Positions 1 through 7,489 of a DNA stretch of 18,920 bases are shown here, in pieces. The stretch is from positions 1 through 18,920 of the forward strand of contig DDFA01000057.1 in assembly GCA_002336975.1 (NCBI GenBank), read 5' to 3'. The notes below the pieces were generated by a model. The model worked only from the letters and a program-made list of their open reading frames with translations. It did not search any database and was not told the DNA's origin. The position numbers and the translations under genes were made by a program. Numbering within the stretch: the first letter of the stretch is position 1; the number at the start of each line of letters is the position of its first letter. Source of the stretch: Phyllobacteriaceae bacterium UBA1940. GTDB lineage: Bacteria; Pseudomonadota; Alphaproteobacteria; Rhizobiales; Rhizobiaceae.

Positions 1-1092
1 TCGCTCGCCAGCGTCGCAGGCGCGGCGACGCCGGCGCCGCAGTCGCTTGCCGGCGAGGCGGGCAGCGCCGGCCAGGCATTGCCGAGCGTCGATGAACTGG
101 CCGCAGCCGTGGTCGATCCGCTGATCATCTTCGACCGGGCCGGCACGGTCGTGCACCTCAACGCCGCCGCCGGGCGGGCCTTTCCCGGCCTGCCGGCGGG
201 CGCGTCGCTGGCCCTGCGGTTTCGCGCGCCGGAAATCCAGCGCCTGATCGACAGTGTCATTTCGACCGGACAGGCGGGCGTCGCCGACTATCTCGAACGG
301 CTGCCGGTCGAGCGCTGGTTCAGGGTCAACGCCGCGCCCGCCGGCGAACGCGGCTCGCTGTTCGTCATCATTTTTCGCGACCAGAGCGAGGTCCGCCGCA
401 TCGACCGCATGCGCGCCGACTTCATCGCCAACGCCAGCCATGAACTGCGCACGCCGCTGGCGTCGGTCGCCGGTTTCATCGAGACCCTGCGCGGGCCGGC
501 GCGCAACGACGCCGCCGCGCGCGACCAGTTCCTGCAGATCATGCAGGCGCAGACCGGCCGCATGGCGCGGCTGATCGACGACCTGCTGTCGCTGTCGCGG
601 CTGGAGATGAAGCCGTTTTTCGACGCCTCCGAGCGGGTCGACCTTGTCCCGCTGCTCGGCGGCGTCGTCGATGCGCTGTCGCCGCTGGCGGCCGAAACCG
701 GCGTGACGCTCGAAAGGCAGTTCGGCGACGGGCCCGCGATCGTTGCCGGCACCCGCGACGAACTGATCCAGGTGTTTGAGAACCTGATCGAAAACGCCTG
801 CAAATACGGCCGGTCGGGAGGCAGGGTCGAAATTGCGATCGATCGCGCCGGCGCCGACAGCGGCGTCGACGTCAGCGTCCGAGATTTCGGCGACGGCATT
901 CCCGAGGAACATATTCCGCGCCTGACCGAACGGTTTTACCGGGTCGACGCGGATTCCAGCCGCGGCCAGAAGGGCACCGGCCTGGGCCTGGCCATCGTCA
1001 AGCACATCCTCACCCGGCACCGGGCGCGCCTGTCGATCCGGTCGAGGATGGGGGAAGGCTCGACCTTCACCGTGCACTTCCCGCCACTTTAG
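1..1092 (+). CDS. phoR: Phosphate regulon sensor histidine kinase PhoR (5' end outside the window)
   Basis: Membrane sensor kinase of the Pho two-component system; in this family it autophosphorylates on histidine and phosphorylates PhoB when phosphate is scarce. The frame is open to the left edge, so the start and the usual N-terminal membrane segment lie outside; a TTG at 79 is only an internal codon. Counting from that TTG, a PAS-like domain spans about residues 5-100. The HisKA H-box (ASHELRTPL) follows with His121 (bases 439-441). The HATPase domain shows an N box (ENLIENACKYG), a G1 box (DFGDGIPEE) and a G2 box (GTGLGLAIVKH). The PhoR assignment comes from the PAS-HisKA-HATPase order, the H-box wording and phoU as next gene. 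The gap to phoU is 94 bases. Another PAS-containing kinase is possible but less likely. Confidence 0.9.
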   Translation, partial: SLASVAGAATPAPQSLAGEAGSAGQALPSVDELAAAVVDPLIIFDRAGTVVHLNAAAGRAFPGLPAGASLALRFRAPEIQRLIDSVISTGQAGVADYLERLPVERWFRVNAAPAGERGSLFVIIFRDQSEVRRIDRMRADFIANASHELRTPLASVAGFIETLRGPARNDAAARDQFLQIMQAQTGRMARLIDDLLSLSRLEMKPFFDASERVDLVPLLGGVVDALSPLAAETGVTLERQFGDGPAIVAGTRDELIQVFENLIENACKYGRSGGRVEIAIDRAGADSGVDVSVRDFGDGIPEEHIPRLTERFYRVDADSSRGQKGTGLGLAIVKHILTRHRARLSIRSRMGEGSTFTVHFPPL

Positions 1093-1186
1093 GGCACTCT
1101 AGAAATTTCCGCCCCGGCGTCGAAGCGCTTCTTTTTTCCGTCATGCAACTGGCTTACCCTGCCGCGTCACGGGGGGGAGAACACGC

Positions 1187-1903
1187 GTGTCGATGCAAGC
1201 GCAGCACATTGTCCGGTCGTTCGACGAGGACCTGAAATTCCTGGCCAACCGCATCGCGGCGATGGGCGGACATGCCGAGCGCATGGTCGACCAGGCGGTG
1301 GCGGCGCTGGTCAATCTCGACGGCGACCTTGCCCGCCGGGTGGTCGCCGACGATGCGTTCCTCGACCAGACCCAGCGCGAGATCGACGACCGCGCCATCT
1401 TCATCATCGCCAAGCGCCAGCCGCTGGCCCAGGATCTGCGCGAGATCATCGGCACGATCCGGATTTCAGGCGATCTCGAGCGGGTCGGCGACCTTGGCAA
1501 GAACATCGCCAAGCGCGTGGTCGCGGTCCAGGACAATCGCCAGACGGTGCAGCTGTTTCGCGGCCTGCAGGCGCTGGCCGATCTGGCGCTGACGCAATTG
1601 AAGGAAGTGCTCGACACCTACGCGTCGCGCTCGGTCGACCGCATCGGCTTCGTGCGCGACCGCGACGAGCAGATCGACGCGATGTATACGTCGCTGTTCC
1701 GCGAACTCCTGACCTATATGATGGAAGACCCGCGCAACATCACGCCCTGCACCCATCTTCTGTTCTGCGCCAAGAACATCGAGCGCATCGGCGACCACGC
1801 CACCAACATCGCCGAGACGGTCTATTACATCGTTACCGGCCAGCAGATGCCGGTGGAGCGGCCGAAGGAAGACAAGAGCCATCGCGTCGTCATCGGCGGC
1901 TGA
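1187..1903 (+). CDS. phoU: Phosphate-specific transport/signalling regulator PhoU
   Basis: Cytoplasmic negative regulator that links the PstSCAB phosphate transporter to PhoR. The 238-residue product has the normal family length and two related helical-bundle halves. The first contains AMGGHAERMVDQAV and later RISGDLERVGDLGKNIA; the second ends with AKNIERIGDHATNIAETVYYIVTG. The E/D-rich ERxGDxxxNIA motif repeated in both halves is the PhoU metal-binding signature. The GTG at 1187 is preferred over the ATG at 1193 because the G-rich ribosome-binding site at 1171-1180 sits about 6 bases from the GTG and about 12 from the ATG. It follows phoR on the same strand, with no pst transporter genes between, and a bidirectional terminator lies just after it. 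Confidence 0.95.
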   Translation: MSMQAQHIVRSFDEDLKFLANRIAAMGGHAERMVDQAVAALVNLDGDLARRVVADDAFLDQTQREIDDRAIFIIAKRQPLAQDLREIIGTIRISGDLERVGDLGKNIAKRVVAVQDNRQTVQLFRGLQALADLALTQLKEVLDTYASRSVDRIGFVRDRDEQIDAMYTSLFRELLTYMMEDPRNITPCTHLLFCAKNIERIGDHATNIAETVYYIVTGQQMPVERPKEDKSHRVVIGG

Positions 1904-1928
1904 CACCGGAGCGCCTCGCGACAACAAA

Positions 1929-1953
1929 AAAAGCCCGGCGGGACCGGGCTTTT
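1929..1953. terminator. Bidirectional intrinsic terminator between phoU and gcrA
   Basis: A perfect 10-bp inverted repeat (AAAAGCCCGG / CCGGGCTTTT) with a 5-base loop. An A-run precedes it (1926-1932) and a T-run ends it, so it can terminate both phoU on the plus strand and gcrA on the minus strand. The two genes end at 1903 and 1973. Confidence 0.9.
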
Positions 1954-1972
1954 GGGTTGTCTTGTGGCGCTG

Positions 1973-2491
1973 TCAGCGGCGGCGTCGATCCGACGCCGGC
2001 TGGAACGCCAGCTTGGAGTGATATTTGCAGTAGGGCCCGGTTTCGGCCGGGTCGTTGCCGCAGAAGCTGAAATCTTCCGACAGCGGGTCGCCGTTCGGCC
2101 ATTTGCAGGTGCGCTCGGTCAGTTCGACCAGCCGCAGCCGGCGCGAGATCGGCACCACCAGGTTCTCGGGCTGGGCGCGCATGCTGATCTGCGGCGCGTA
2201 GTCGGTGTCGAACTGGACCTGCAGCGCGGTTGCGCCGATCGAGGCCGGCATCGAGCGCGTCACCGTGGTGCGCACGCCGGGCTTCGGCGCGGCGACCGGC
2301 GGCTTGGCCACCTTCTTGGGCCGGGCCGGCGCGGCCGCGGCGCGGCCACGGCTCGACAGTTTCAGCCGATGGACCTTGCCGATCACCGCATTGCGGCTGA
2401 CGCCGCCAAGATGCGCCGCGATCTGACTGGCGCTGAGGCCTTCACCCCAGAGCTTTCTCAGCATTTCGACGCGTTCGTCGTTCCAGTTCAT
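1973..2491 (-). CDS. gcrA: Cell-cycle transcriptional regulator GcrA
   Basis: Alphaproteobacterial cell-cycle regulator. GcrA binds sigma-70 RNA polymerase and stimulates promoters carrying GANTC sites methylated by CcrM. The 172-residue product starts MNWNDERVEMLRKLW, the family's characteristic N-terminal DNA-binding domain (about 1-45, ending RNAVIGKVHRLKL). An Ala/Pro/Lys-rich linker follows (about 50-75). The C-terminal domain has the conserved Cys/His set C129, C144, C155 and H158 (CKWPNGDP, FCG, PYCKYH), the sigma-interacting part. An in-frame extension upstream is open, but the ATG at 2489-2491 has a good Shine-Dalgarno (GAGGAGC) and begins exactly where the family does. It stands alone and converges on phoU. 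The upstream region carries five GANTC sites, which fits CcrM/GcrA control of its own promoter. Confidence 0.96.
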   Translation of the reverse strand: MNWNDERVEMLRKLWGEGLSASQIAAHLGGVSRNAVIGKVHRLKLSSRGRAAAAPARPKKVAKPPVAAPKPGVRTTVTRSMPASIGATALQVQFDTDYAPQISMRAQPENLVVPISRRLRLVELTERTCKWPNGDPLSEDFSFCGNDPAETGPYCKYHSKLAFQPASDRRRR

Positions 2492-2522
2492 GTGCACCGC
2501 TCCTCGAGCTTTTGCGTGAACC

Positions 2523-2672
2523 GAATCGGAATCCTCCCGCGGCCCGGCAAGCCGGGTGCCGCACCACATCTATTCGGATTGCTTGGTCCGCCGCACGATA
2601 TTTTGTATTTATTGGCTCTAAACTACCCCACCGGCTGACTCCGTGACAAGAGTCCTGGAAGCAACACGAATC
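2523..2672. promoter_or_regulatory. Cluster of five GANTC (CcrM) sites upstream of gcrA
   Basis: GANTC occurs at 2523-2527, 2529-2533, 2637-2641, 2650-2654 and 2668-2672, five in 150 bases. At this base composition roughly one per 300 would be expected. In Alphaproteobacteria GANTC is the target of the CcrM adenine methyltransferase, and GcrA acts at promoters containing it. The sites at 2637 and 2650 form a small inverted repeat, GACTC/GAGTC. A G+C-rich hairpin (2539-2562) lies between this cluster and the gcrA start, in what would be the 5' untranslated region. The sites are seen; the regulatory role is inferred. Confidence 0.6.
2621..2649 (-). promoter_or_regulatory. Candidate gcrA promoter with a GANTC in its spacer (weak)
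   Basis: On the minus strand a TTGTCA (2644-2649) is followed after 17 bases by GTAGTT (2621-2626). The -10 match is poor. A GANTC (2637-2641) sits in the spacer, an arrangement reported for GcrA-stimulated promoters. A TTTA-N7-TAAA palindrome at 2608-2622 overlaps the -10 and is a loose match to a CtrA box (TTAA-N7-TTAA). This is a suggestion only. Confidence 0.25.
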
Positions 2673-2759
2673 GGAATTGTCGGTTTTCCCCAACTTGGGT
2701 TATCGCCGCCGCAGCAACCCGCATTCGGGAATGGAGCCAACAGCCGGAACCCCGGCTCA

Positions 2760-2787
2760 TTGACATACCGGCCGAAAGAAACAATAT
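2760..2787 (+). promoter_or_regulatory. Candidate argD promoter
   Basis: A perfect TTGACA -35 (2760-2765) is followed after 16 bases by CAATAT (2782-2787), close to the alphaproteobacterial -10. It lies about 100 bases ahead of the argD ATG on the same strand. Predicted initiation near 2794 would put the hairpin at 2799-2819 at the very 5' end of the leader. Confidence 0.5.
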
Positions 2788-2798
2788 TCCATCGATCC

Positions 2799-2823
2799 GA
2801 GCCGCCCGTGGGGCGGCTCTTTT
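2799..2823 (+). terminator. Terminator-like hairpin in the gcrA-argD intergenic region
   Basis: A perfect 9-bp stem (GAGCCGCCC / GGGCGGCTC, loop GTG) runs straight into TTTT (2820-2823). No coding gene on the plus strand ends before it. It may end an unannotated small transcript from the 2640-2790 region, act as an attenuator for argD, or cap the argD leader as a 5' stem. Confidence 0.65.
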
Positions 2824-2889
2824 GATTTGGGGTCTCAATTCGGCGAAAACAAGTCCGGCGGCGGTCGGACACGCCCTGGACGGAAGATA

Positions 2890-4083
2890 ATGACTGCAGG
2901 CGCTCTCTACCAAACCTTCTCGCGCGTTCCGCTCGAATTCGAGCGTGGCGAAGGCTGCTGGCTGGAGACCCGATCGGGCGAGCGATACCTGGATTTCGCC
3001 GGCGGCATTGCGGTCAATTCGCTCGGCCACAGCCATCCGCACCTGGTCCAGGCGCTCACCGAACAGGCGCAGAAACTCTGGCACGTCTCCAATCTCTACC
3101 GCGTGCCCGGACAGGAGCGGCTGGCCGAAAGGCTGGTCGAGAACTCCTTCGCCGACCGGGTCTTCTTCACCAATTCGGGCGCCGAGGCGCTGGAATGCGC
3201 CATCAAGACGGCGCGCCGCTACCAGTTCGTCAACGGCCATCCGGAAAAATTCCGGATCATCACCTTCGAGGGCGCGTTCCACGGCCGCACGCTGGCGACG
3301 ATCGCCGCCGGCGGGCAGAAGAAATATCTAGAGGGTTTCGGCCCGGTGGTGGAAGGCTTCGACCAGGTTCCCTTCGGCGACGTCGCCGCCGCCAGGGCCG
3401 CGATCACGCCCGAGACCGCGGCGATCCTGATCGAGCCGCTGCAGGGCGAGGGCGGCATCCGCCAGTTGCCGGCGGGCGCGCTCGCCGCGCTGCGCAAGCT
3501 GTGCGACGACAACGGCCTGCTGCTGATCCTCGACGAGGTCCAGTGCGGCATCGGCCGCACCGGCAAACTGTTCGCCTATCAGTGGACCGATGTCGAGCCG
3601 GACATCGTCGCCATCGCCAAGGGCATCGGCGGCGGTTTTCCTGTCGGCGCCTGCCTGGCGACGGAAGCTGCATCCGCCGGCATGACCGCCGGCACCCACG
3701 GCACGACCTTCGGCGGCAATCCGCTGGCGATGGCGGTCGGCAATGCGGTGCTCGACGTGGTGCTGGCCGACGGCTTTCTGGACGGGGTGTCGCGCAAGGC
3801 GCTGCTGTTGAAGCAGGGGCTGGCCAGCGTCGCCGACGACTATCCCGACGTGATCGAGGACGTGCGCGGCTTCGGCCTGATGGCCGGCGTCAGGTGCAAG
3901 ATGCCCAATGGCGACGTCAACGCCGCCATCCGGGCCGAGCACATGCTCGTGGTGCCGGCCGGCGACAATGTGCTGCGCCTGCTGCCGCCGCTGATCGTTT
4001 CCGACGACGAGATCCGCATTGGCGTCGAACGCATCCGCGCCGCCGCCGCGAAACTGTCGTCCGCCGCCCAGTCGGCCGCCTGA
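2890..4083 (+). CDS. argD: Acetylornithine aminotransferase (aspartate aminotransferase superfamily class III)
   Basis: PLP-dependent cytoplasmic enzyme that transaminates N-acetylglutamate semialdehyde to N-acetylornithine in arginine synthesis; many homologues also act on succinylornithine or ornithine. The 397-residue product has the family length. Visible signatures are [15 protein letters not shown] (cofactor phosphate binding), [24 protein letters not shown] with the pyridine-nitrogen Asp215, and [12 protein letters not shown] with the Schiff-base Lys244. [16 protein letters not shown] follows. The frame is open upstream to 2827, but the ATG at 2890 fits the family N-terminus ([22 protein letters not shown]) and has GGAAG just before it. 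argF follows after 13 bases, so the two are surely cotranscribed. A candidate promoter and a terminator-like hairpin lie upstream. Confidence 0.95.
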   Translation: MTAGALYQTFSRVPLEFERGEGCWLETRSGERYLDFAGGIAVNSLGHSHPHLVQALTEQAQKLWHVSNLYRVPGQERLAERLVENSFADRVFFTNSGAEALECAIKTARRYQFVNGHPEKFRIITFEGAFHGRTLATIAAGGQKKYLEGFGPVVEGFDQVPFGDVAAARAAITPETAAILIEPLQGEGGIRQLPAGALAALRKLCDDNGLLLILDEVQCGIGRTGKLFAYQWTDVEPDIVAIAKGIGGGFPVGACLATEAASAGMTAGTHGTTFGGNPLAMAVGNAVLDVVLADGFLDGVSRKALLLKQGLASVADDYPDVIEDVRGFGLMAGVRCKMPNGDVNAAIRAEHMLVVPAGDNVLRLLPPLIVSDDEIRIGVERIRAAAAKLSSAAQSAA

Positions 4084-4096
4084 TCCGGAATCCGTC

Positions 4097-5014
4097 ATGT
4101 CCGATCCCCGTCATTTCACGGACCTCTCAGCCGTCAGCGCCGAGGCGTTGCGCGCCATGCTCGACGACGCCGTGGTGCGCAAGACCCGCCTCAAGGCCGG
4201 TCATTCCGAGCAACCGCTGGCCGGCAAGGTGCTGGCGATGATATTTGACAAGCCGTCGACGCGCACCCGCGTTTCCTTCGATGTCGGCATGCGCCAGCTC
4301 GGCGGTTCGACCATCATGCTGACCGGCGCGGAGATGCAGCTCGGCCGCTCGGAATCGATCGCCGACACGGCGCGGGTTCTGTCGCGCTATGTCGACGCCA
4401 TCATGATCCGCACCACCGATCACGCGCGGATGACCGAACTGGCGCAAAACGCCTCGATCCCGGTGATCAACGGCCTGACCGACGACACCCATCCGTGCCA
4501 GATCATGGCCGACATCATGACCTTCGAGGAGCATCGCGGCCCGGTGAAGGACCGGCTGATCGCCTGGTCGGGCGACGGCAACAATGTGCTGCATTCTCTG
4601 ATCGAGGGCTCCGCGCGCTTCGGCTACCGGATCAATTACGCCTCGCCCGCCGGCAGCGAGCCGGAACGGCGTTATGTCGACTGGGCGATGAAGAACGGCG
4701 GCCGCGTCACGTCGCTGGCCACAGCCGCGGAGGCCGTCGCCGGCGCCGACGCGGTGGTCACCGATTGCTGGGTGTCGATGAACCAGGAGCATCGCGCCCG
4801 CGGCCACAATGTGTTCCAGCCCTTCCAGGTCAATGCCGAGCTGATGGCGCGCGCCCGACCCGACGCGGTGTTCATGCACTGCCTGCCCGCCCATCGCGGC
4901 GAGGAGGTCACCGACGACGTGATCGACGGTCCGAACTCGGTCGTCTTCGACGAGGCCGAGAACCGGCTGCACGCGCAGAAGGCGGTTCTGGCCTGGTGCC
5001 TGGGGGCGGCTTGA
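4097..5014 (+). CDS. argF: Ornithine carbamoyltransferase
   Basis: Catalyses carbamoyl phosphate + ornithine to citrulline in arginine biosynthesis. The 305-residue length is usual. Carbamoyl-phosphate residues are present as the STRT motif (54-57, in [12 protein letters not shown]) and HPCQ (132-135). The ornithine-binding and catalytic HCLP is at 261-264 ([13 protein letters not shown]). The ATG at 4097 is chosen because [21 protein letters not shown] matches the family start and lies 13 bases after the argD stop. An open extension to 4019 would overlap argD. The combination argD-argF, followed by hslO, is a familiar rhizobial gene order and supports an anabolic rather than a catabolic (arcB) role. 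Confidence 0.96.
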   Translation: MSDPRHFTDLSAVSAEALRAMLDDAVVRKTRLKAGHSEQPLAGKVLAMIFDKPSTRTRVSFDVGMRQLGGSTIMLTGAEMQLGRSESIADTARVLSRYVDAIMIRTTDHARMTELAQNASIPVINGLTDDTHPCQIMADIMTFEEHRGPVKDRLIAWSGDGNNVLHSLIEGSARFGYRINYASPAGSEPERRYVDWAMKNGGRVTSLATAAEAVAGADAVVTDCWVSMNQEHRARGHNVFQPFQVNAELMARARPDAVFMHCLPAHRGEEVTDDVIDGPNSVVFDEAENRLHAQKAVLAWCLGAA

Positions 5015-5125
5015 ACGGGCGCGCGCCACACCCCATCTACGGCGCGACACATCACTCATTTCTGACGCAGGCGCGCCGGTTCCATCTGGAGGTCGGTCGC
5101 GTCACAATGCGTTTTGGGGCAAGCC

Positions 5126-6133
5126 ATGCAAACCACCGGAACCTCTGACGTGACCAGGACGAGCGCAAAGCAACTGGGCGATTTCGGCTTTGCCGGCGAC
5201 GACACCGTGGTGCCGTTCGAGGTCGCCGGGCTCGACGTGCGCGGCCGCGTCGTGCAGCTGGGCGGCGCGCTCGACGCGATCCTGTCGCGCCACGACTATC
5301 CCGAGCCGGTGTCGCGGCTGCTCGCCGAAGCGGCAGTGCTGACGGTGCTTCTCGGCGCGTCGCTCAAATTCGACGGCAAGCTGATCCTGCAGACCCGTTC
5401 CGACGGTCCGGTCGACATGCTGGTGGTGGATTTCACCACCCCGTCGGCGCTGCGCGCCTATGCCCGCTTCGACGCCGACCGCGTCGCCGCCGCGCTGGAA
5501 GCCGGCGAAATCTCGGCGCCCGAACTGCTCGGCCAGGGCGTGCTGGCGCTGACCATCGACCAGGGCGAGTTCACCCAGCGCTATCAGGGCATCGTCGAAC
5601 TGAACGGACAGTCGCTCGACGAGGTGGCGCGGGCCTATTTCCGCCAGTCGGAGCAGATTCCGACCGATGTGCGCCTTGCGGTCGCCCGCCAGGTCACGCC
5701 CGGCGACGACGGCCCGCGCGAAGCCTGGCGCGCCGGCGGCATGATGATCCAGTTCCTGCCCGACTCGTCCGACAAGCCGCGCGCGCCCGATCTGCACGGC
5801 GGCGACGGCGCGCCGGCGGCCAGGGAGAGCGTCGACGACGCCTGGCGCGAGGCCTCCGCACTGCTCAACACGGTGGAGGCGTCGGAACTGCTCGATCCGA
5901 CGGTGGAGCCCGAGAGATTGCTCTACCGGCTGTTTCACGAGCACGGCGTGCGCGTCTTCGACGGCGCCCGCATTCTTGACCAGTGCACCTGCTCGCGCGA
6001 GCGCGTTGCCGGCATTCTCTCCGGCTTCACCGCCGAGGAGATCGCCGATTCGATCGAGGATGGCGAGATCAGGGTCGCCTGCGAATTCTGCTCGTCGGTC
6101 TACAAGTTCGATCCGGCCGATTTTGCTAATTGA
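5126..6133 (+). CDS. hslO: Redox-regulated molecular chaperone Hsp33
   Basis: Cytoplasmic holdase that becomes active when its zinc-binding cysteines are oxidised, protecting unfolded proteins under oxidative stress. From the ATG at 5126 the product is 335 residues. The N-terminal substrate-binding domain covers roughly 1-260. The C-terminal redox switch is complete: CxC at 287/289 ([10 protein letters not shown]) and CxxC at 319/322 (ACEFC). A TTG at 5114 is an alternative start, but the ATG is preferred. The gene lies 111 bases after argF on the same strand. Its 3' end overlaps that of apaG on the opposite strand by 8 bases. Confidence 0.95.
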   Translation: MQTTGTSDVTRTSAKQLGDFGFAGDDTVVPFEVAGLDVRGRVVQLGGALDAILSRHDYPEPVSRLLAEAAVLTVLLGASLKFDGKLILQTRSDGPVDMLVVDFTTPSALRAYARFDADRVAAALEAGEISAPELLGQGVLALTIDQGEFTQRYQGIVELNGQSLDEVARAYFRQSEQIPTDVRLAVARQVTPGDDGPREAWRAGGMMIQFLPDSSDKPRAPDLHGGDGAPAARESVDDAWREASALLNTVEASELLDPTVEPERLLYRLFHEHGVRVFDGARILDQCTCSRERVAGILSGFTAEEIADSIEDGEIRVACEFCSSVYKFDPADFAN

Positions 6134-6518
6134 CCGTGCGCGCGACGTCCGGCAGGTCGAGCGCGAAGGCCGGAATTTCGACGTCGAACAGTTCGCCGCC
6201 GGAAGCCTGCATCGTGTAGGCGCCGGCCATGAAGCCAGTCGGCGTCGTCAGCGGGCAACCCGAGGTATATTGATAGCTGTCGCCGGGGTCGAGGCCCGGC
6301 TGCTCGCCGACGACGCCGGAACCGCGCACCTCTTCCACCTTGCCGTTGCCGTCGGTGATCCGCCAGTAGCGGGTCAGCAATTGCACAAAGCCGTCGGAAT
6401 GGTTGACGATGGTGATGCGATAGGCCCAGACGAACCGGGGTTCGTCCGGGTCCGACCGCTCCGCCAGGTAGAACGGTTCCGCGCTCACTTCGATGTTGCG
6501 CGTCACGGCGCTGTACAT
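6126..6518 (-). CDS. apaG: ApaG (DUF525) domain protein
   Basis: The 130-residue product is the full length of the ApaG family, a fibronectin-type-III-like beta-sandwich protein. In E. coli apaG is grouped with apaH, but its biochemical role is not settled. Family features are the start [18 protein letters not shown], the [13 protein letters not shown] strand pair, [28 protein letters not shown] and the GxMxGxY-like FMAGAYTMQ. The frame is open upstream to 6836, but the ATG at 6516-6518 matches the family start and has a GAGGA ribosome-binding site. It is divergent from the phosphatidyltransferase gene (85-base gap), and its stop lies inside the end of hslO. Confidence 0.95.
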   Translation of the reverse strand: MYSAVTRNIEVSAEPFYLAERSDPDEPRFVWAYRITIVNHSDGFVQLLTRYWRITDGNGKVEEVRGSGVVGEQPGLDPGDSYQYTSGCPLTTPTGFMAGAYTMQASGGELFDVEIPAFALDLPDVARTVN

Positions 6519-6603
6519 GATCCTCGCCCCCTGGCTGCGGCCGCAACTGTCGCCGAGCGCCGGCGGCAGGTCAACAGCCGCGACCGCGGCTTGGGAGAGT
6601 GAC

Positions 6604-7212
6604 GTGCTTGACGGATGGGCAAGGAAACGGCTCGACCCGGCGATCGACCGGCTGGCCTCGGCGCTGGCCGGCGCCGGCGTCAGCGCCAATGCGATCACCT
6701 TCGCCGCGTTCGGCGTCGGCGTCGCCGCCGCGGTCGCGATCGCGTTTGGCCAGTTCTGGGCTGCCGCCGCGCTGATCCTTGTCAGTCGACTCGGAGACGG
6801 CCTCGACGGGGCGGTCGCCGCCCGCACCGCCCGCACCGACCTTGGCGGCTATCTCGACATCGTCCTCGACTTCGTCTTCTACGGTCTCGTCCCGCTCGCC
6901 TTCGTCGTCCACGATCCGGCCGCCAACGGCCTTGCGGGCGCGGTGCTGCTCGCTGCCTTCTACGCCAATGGCGCCAGCTTTCTCGCCTACGCCATCGTCG
7001 CCGCCAAGCGTGGCCTCGAAAGCGAGGCGAGGGGGAAGAAATCGATCTTTTTCACCACCGGTCTGGCCGAGGCGACGGAGACGATCGCCGTCTTCGTGGC
7101 GTTCTGCCTGTTGCCGCAGTGGTTTTCGCCGATCGCCTTCGCCTTTGCCGCGATCACCGCCTATACGACGGTCAGCCGCATCGTGCTGGCGTGGAGATTG
7201 TTTGGTGAGTGA
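6604..7212 (+). CDS. CDP-alcohol phosphatidyltransferase family membrane protein
   Basis: Integral membrane enzyme family that transfers a phosphatidyl or other phosphoalcohol group from a CDP-activated donor to an alcohol in phospholipid synthesis; the acceptor here cannot be told. The 202-residue product has about six hydrophobic segments. The signature region reads [20 protein letters not shown] then GYLDIVLDF. It supplies the GxxxDxxxD half exactly, but the DGxxAR half is shifted by about one residue from the canonical spacing. The GTG at 6604 is chosen because GGGAGAG lies just before it and [18 protein letters not shown] is a sensible N-terminus; the ATG-type extension to 6493 would overlap apaG. 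Its last 8 bases overlap the start of the RidA remnant, so the two were an operon. Confidence 0.85.
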   Translation: MLDGWARKRLDPAIDRLASALAGAGVSANAITFAAFGVGVAAAVAIAFGQFWAAAALILVSRLGDGLDGAVAARTARTDLGGYLDIVLDFVFYGLVPLAFVVHDPAANGLAGAVLLAAFYANGASFLAYAIVAAKRGLESEARGKKSIFFTTGLAEATETIAVFVAFCLLPQWFSPIAFAFAAITAYTTVSRIVLAWRLFGE

Positions 7213-7345
7213 ACTGCGGCGCAGTTCCGTCAGTTCCGGCTCCTGTCCGGAGCCGATCCTCGGCTTTGCCCGCGCGGTGCGGGTTGGCTTTGTCGATCCC
7301 GACTGGCTGGTCGAAATCGAGGCCGACGCGATCGTCGCCGACTGA
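7205..7345 (+). pseudogene. RidA (YjgF/YER057c) family remnant with an internal in-frame deletion
   Basis: A 46-codon frame starts at a GTG that overlaps the previous stop by 8 bases (GTGAGTGA). Residues 1-28 ([11 protein letters not shown]... then GFARAVRVG) look like the N-terminus of a RidA-family protein of the kind RRxSVSSGSPFEPxxGFARAVRVG. Residues 29-46 (FVDPDWLVEIEADAIVAD) look like the extreme C-terminus of the same family (VxGLxDPxWxVEIEADAV). Family members are about 125-130 residues, so some 80 central residues are missing and the catalytic fold cannot form. The frame is intact, which suggests a single precise deletion. The matches are from my knowledge of the family, not an alignment. 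Without this reading it would be an unexplained small ORF. Confidence 0.7.
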
Positions 7346-7359
7346 TTTTTCGGTTGCTT

Positions 7360-7452
7360 ACCCCCACCCCGTACCCCTCCCCACAAGGGGGAGGGGGATG
7401 CTGAGACGTTGACGCCTCCCTCCCCCTTGCGGGGAGGGTAAGGGTTGGGGGT
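7360..7452. repeat. Large imperfect inverted repeat, rhizobial intergenic palindrome type
   Basis: The left arm (7360-7398) and the right arm (7415-7452) are near reverse complements, both outward-facing with ACCCCCAC / TTGGGGGT ends. Each arm also folds on itself: CCCCTCCCC around ACAA to GGGGGAGGGG, and CCCTCCCCC around TTGC to GGGGAGGG. It fills the gap between the convergent RidA remnant and metZ and could serve as a bidirectional terminator. It resembles mosaic palindromic elements (RIME-like) known from rhizobia. Confidence 0.8.
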
Positions 7453-7489
7453 GATTTGTCGTCCGGATCAATTGATCCAGACGTCCAGA

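Noticed and set aside
1093..1186. Possible Pho box before phoU (GTCAT and GCTTAC near 1140-1160)
   Set aside because: Only a partial match to the direct-repeat CTGTCAT-type Pho box; not enough to call.
1952..2638. 228-codon plus-strand frame opposite gcrA
   Set aside because: Antisense shadow of gcrA; its composition is typical of a high-G+C shadow frame.
2643..2825. 60-codon plus-strand frame between gcrA and argD
   Set aside because: No ribosome-binding site or recognisable protein features, and it runs through the terminator hairpin and candidate promoter.
3195..4241. 348-codon plus-strand frame overlapping argD
   Set aside because: Extremely Arg-rich out-of-frame shadow of argD, which has complete family motifs.
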